From Coptis chinensis (lineage: Eukaryota > Streptophyta > Magnoliopsida > Ranunculales > Ranunculaceae): DNA of 64,000 bases. The translations under genes and the position numbers were made by a program. Each line of letters starts with the position of its first letter. Position 1 is the stretch's first letter. The notes under the pieces were generated by a model, which made no database searches, was not told the DNA's origin, and worked only from the letters and a program-made list of their open reading frames with translations. Below, piece by piece: positions 61,384 to 64,000 of this stretch. Location: positions 84,093,501 through 84,157,500 of the forward strand of contig CM027385.1 in assembly GCA_015680905.1 (NCBI GenBank). Direction: 5' to 3'.

Positions 61384-61486
61384 GATGACAGCTCTGCCAA
61401 TGTGTATGGTGGAGACAAACTCTGTGCCTTTATGGCTTTAAGGTTTAATATATAATATGAAAAGTTTATCAAAAAAAAAAAAAAAA
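61384..61486 (+). mobile_element. 103 bp L1-type 3' end insertion with 17 bp TSD
   Basis: A short fragment ending 'aaagtttatc' plus sixteen A is flanked by CATAAGAGATGAGATGA at 61367-61383 and 61487-61503. A tail plus long TSD marks target-primed insertion of a strongly 5'-truncated element. The same target word also occurs once at 61310, so a ~57 bp duplication preceded the insertion. Confidence 0.82.
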
Positions 61487-62626
61487 CATAAGAGATGAGA
61501 TGACAAATCATTATAACTTACTATATGCTTTGTTTTTTTTAACAAACGAAACTAAATGAGGAAAAAAATAAAATGTAAGAAGTTGTGGTTTAAACCAAAG
61601 ACAACAAGAATGAGATCTAGTTCAAGTTTGTTGTATTTTAAAATCACATAAAAATGCACAACATTTTGTTGGATTTATGCATGTTGATTGTTGAATTATG
61701 TAGAGATACCAAGGCATACAATTAGGCTGAGTTTTCCAATGAGATCCAATTCCAAGTCGCAACCACTGATAAATTGTGAATTGCTATATAGCCGACTTCT
61801 AGTGGTCATTGTTATTGTATCTAGTATCTACTATCTAGTATCTACACATTAGCGAGAGAAGGGTCCATTGAAAAAAAGAAATTGTTCACTCCTGTGACAC
61901 CATCAGACAAAGTCTCTTTCTGTTCACTCCTGCTGCGATGATCAGATAAAGTCTCTTCCGAAGATATATTTCCTCTACGTCAACCTTGTCATTTTGAAAT
62001 GCCAGCTCATTTCCAGGAGAACTAGAGCTCAACATACATGGGATGGATAATGCAAATTATCGAGAGTGCCTTGGTTATGGGTAATGCAAATTACTGAATG
62101 ATTATCGAAAAAAAAACAACAGAGTTTTGACTGAACGAGTCCTGGGTTTTCCCTATGCATATGATAGATTGGTGCAAGTGTTATTTAATTCTTCAGTTGT
62201 TCTGGATGTACCTTAAATTCATCAGATGAACTCACTTTTTTAGCTCGAATGATCTCTTTTTCATCCAGACACAATTTTCAACAAGCACCTAAAGTTACAG
62301 AAGCATCATAGGACTGAATTTCACAACAACCTTAAGATTGAGCAGAATGTTTGGTATGGGTAAAAGGATGTGAACAACAACTTTACATTACTCAAGAACA
62401 CACGCCCAAGAGTCACATAGAAGCACTTTCTTTGAGTAGAAAGCAAGTAAACACAAAGATCCCTTTTTCTTGTTCATAATCCCAAGCAAGCATATATACC
62501 AAATACCAAACAAACACAAGTGAAAAATAAAATGCAACACACAAAAAGCTCCCCCAATACTCACTGCTGAACCTCATGATGGTGTATGTCAACATCAATT
62601 CACTCATGGTGTATGTCAACATCAAT

Positions 62627-62697
62627 TCACTCGGCGCCACCCTCTTCATCACGAAATTTCTTGTACTTATTCAAATCCATTATGGAACTTCCTTGAC
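62627..62697 (-). pseudogene. Duplicated last exon of the unrecognised gene
   Basis: Same 71 nt length, acceptor (TTTTCAG) and stop as the exon at 51149-51219. The encoded '[20 protein letters not shown]' differs by one conservative change (Val to Ile) plus a silent change. It may be the last exon of a paralogous gene whose other exons lie beyond 64000, or an orphan fragment; the window cannot tell. Confidence 0.6.
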
Positions 62698-63311
62698 CTG
62701 AAAAATAAATAATCCTCTAAATAAGCTTCCATTCATACATATGTAATGCCAAATTTTTTTTTGGCTGAAATTTAAAGAGTAAAATTCACAAGCAAGACCA
62801 GCTTACAAGTCCAATGACAACTATTCATTTGTTATAAATAAAGTAAAATTTGTTAGTTGGGATTTGGGAGCAAGAAACGCACTCAAAACTGTACAAATAA
62901 AATGAGCAGAATGTTCAGCAAAACAATGAAGAACAAAAAGTGTCACTAATTGATATTTTAGCCGGTTGAACTAAACATGTTCGTTATTCATGGCACAATC
63001 AAATGAAAACAATATTGTGTTGAATCCTACCATACGCTATAATACCCTTTAGTATCAGGTTTGCACATGGACCTGGCCACCACTAAGTCCATTAGTCAAA
63101 TATATGTACTTGATTTTCCCTTCATGTTTATAATATCCCAATAAGTAGATGAGAAACACCATGTGTAGCACTTACATATGTACTAAGTACTAAAGTCCAT
63201 ACAGTATACATATAAAACAAATGGATATTAGAGAAAATCAGTAGCGGAAAATCAAAAGCAACGTGGTAGCACAACTCGTAAATCTGAATCCTGAATATAA
63301 CTATGAATATA

Positions 63312-64000
63312 TCAGTTTTTTAATTGAAATATTATTAACGTGTCCAAGTCTACTATGCCACAGATCAAATGACTCAACCATATAAGAAGAAGTAGATGCT
63401 TTATTTAAATGAAAATCAGTTACATTGAGCTTAAACAAGCCTTCATCTAAATAACCTTTACCCACAAATGTTCCCCCCTTAGTCAGAACAAATTTGTCTG
63501 ACTCAAAGACAAGTTTGAACCCCTTCTTACTTAAAAGGGAACCAGAAACCAGATTTTTCCTAATATCAGGAACATAAAGAACATCCTTCAAATTAAGAAC
63601 ATTTCCAGAAGTGAACTTCAAATTAACATTCCCTTTTCCTTCAACTCTAGAAGTAGATGAGTTACCCATGAACAGACTTTCTCCTTCTCCCAGAGGAGAG
63701 AAGGACGCAAATGCACTTTTAGTGCCACGATGTGTTTCTCAGAGTCTCTGTCTACCCACGGTCATGTTACTCACCAAGTTAACCTCAAGAACCACAGCAG
63801 AAAAGTTACCATCCTGAACTACATTTGCTTGTGCCTTATCTTTCTTCCCATCATTTGGACCTTTTTTGAATTCTGATCCGGGCTATGTGACCTCTTGATC
63901 CGCAAACATAGCAATGAATTTCGTGGATTGTAAGGTTTCTTTTAAAAGTGAGGTTGGACTGTTTATTCTTGTTTGCATATGGTTTCTTTTTGGCTTGGAA
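63312..64000 (-). mobile_element. Copia fragment in segmental duplication copy 2
   Basis: Minus-strand frame 63669-63301 is open for 122 codons and carries the gag-pre-integrase block ('[20 protein letters not shown]', '[13 protein letters not shown]'). Upstream sequence shows protease and gag remnants to the window end. This copy is less decayed than the equivalent at 51839-52530, which has several frameshifts. Confidence 0.85.

Larger units (their letters stand above)
61515..64000 (+). repeat. Segmental duplication, copy 2 (runs off window)
   Basis: Direct copy of 50161-52530. It includes the duplicated last exon, the left flanking copy of the Copia insertion (to about 63311) and Copia sequence to the window end. 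The Copia insertion junction is the same in both copies, so the duplication happened after the insertion. Confidence 0.92.

Overview
This is plant nuclear DNA, most likely from a eudicot. Genes have short GT-AG introns, 5'-truncated LINEs with A tails are common, and there are Copia-type LTR elements, MITEs and plant-specific gene families (a GSO-type LRR receptor kinase, a TPD1-like secreted cysteine protein). The DNA is AT-rich with many homopolymer runs. I cannot name the species.

Layout. (1) 1-8907: seven head-to-tail copies of a ~1.3 kb satellite (array A), each with an A-run/T-run pair; the last copy is cut off. (2) 8908-26240: a second tandem array (array B) of about a dozen ~1.3 kb units. 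Each unit is the decayed 3' end of a LINE on the minus strand, coding for the end of the RT, a Cys-Cys-His-Cys knuckle and a domain resembling the R2-type restriction-like endonuclease. Units are joined by A-rich linkers made of a short minisatellite. One unit carries two further insertions, an L1 3' end and a solo LTR, both with target-site duplications. (3) 26.2-27.5 kb: a two-exon TPD1-like gene. (4) 27.5-41 kb: gene-poor DNA with two L1-type LINE remnants, a small TIR element, a possible dehydrogenase fragment and several short tandem duplications. (5) 41.1-45.0 kb: an apparently intact GSO1/GSO2-like receptor kinase on the plus strand. (6) 45.9-56.1 kb: three apparently intact minus-strand genes: a small complex I NDU11-like protein, a GCD1-like mitochondrial protein, and an unrecognised 206-residue protein with nine exons whose last intron holds a truncated Copia element. 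(7) 56-61.5 kb: a tRNA-related repeat, a broken ADNT1-type mitochondrial carrier pseudogene and a tiny L1 insertion. (8) 61.5-64.0 kb: a direct segmental duplication of 50.16-52.53 kb, including the last exon of the unrecognised gene and part of the Copia element, running off the window.

The genes look like independent housekeeping, developmental and signalling loci, not one pathway. Two adjacent genes (NDU11-like, GCD1-like) and the carrier pseudogene point to mitochondria; I treat this as coincidence. I found no CRISPR, operon or defence-like system. The most unusual content is the LINE-endonuclease tandem array next to a second array of the same period, and the Copia insertion flanked by ~125 bp direct copies of its host intron that was later included in a segmental duplication. 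Small indels between repeat copies and in homopolymers could partly be assembly errors.
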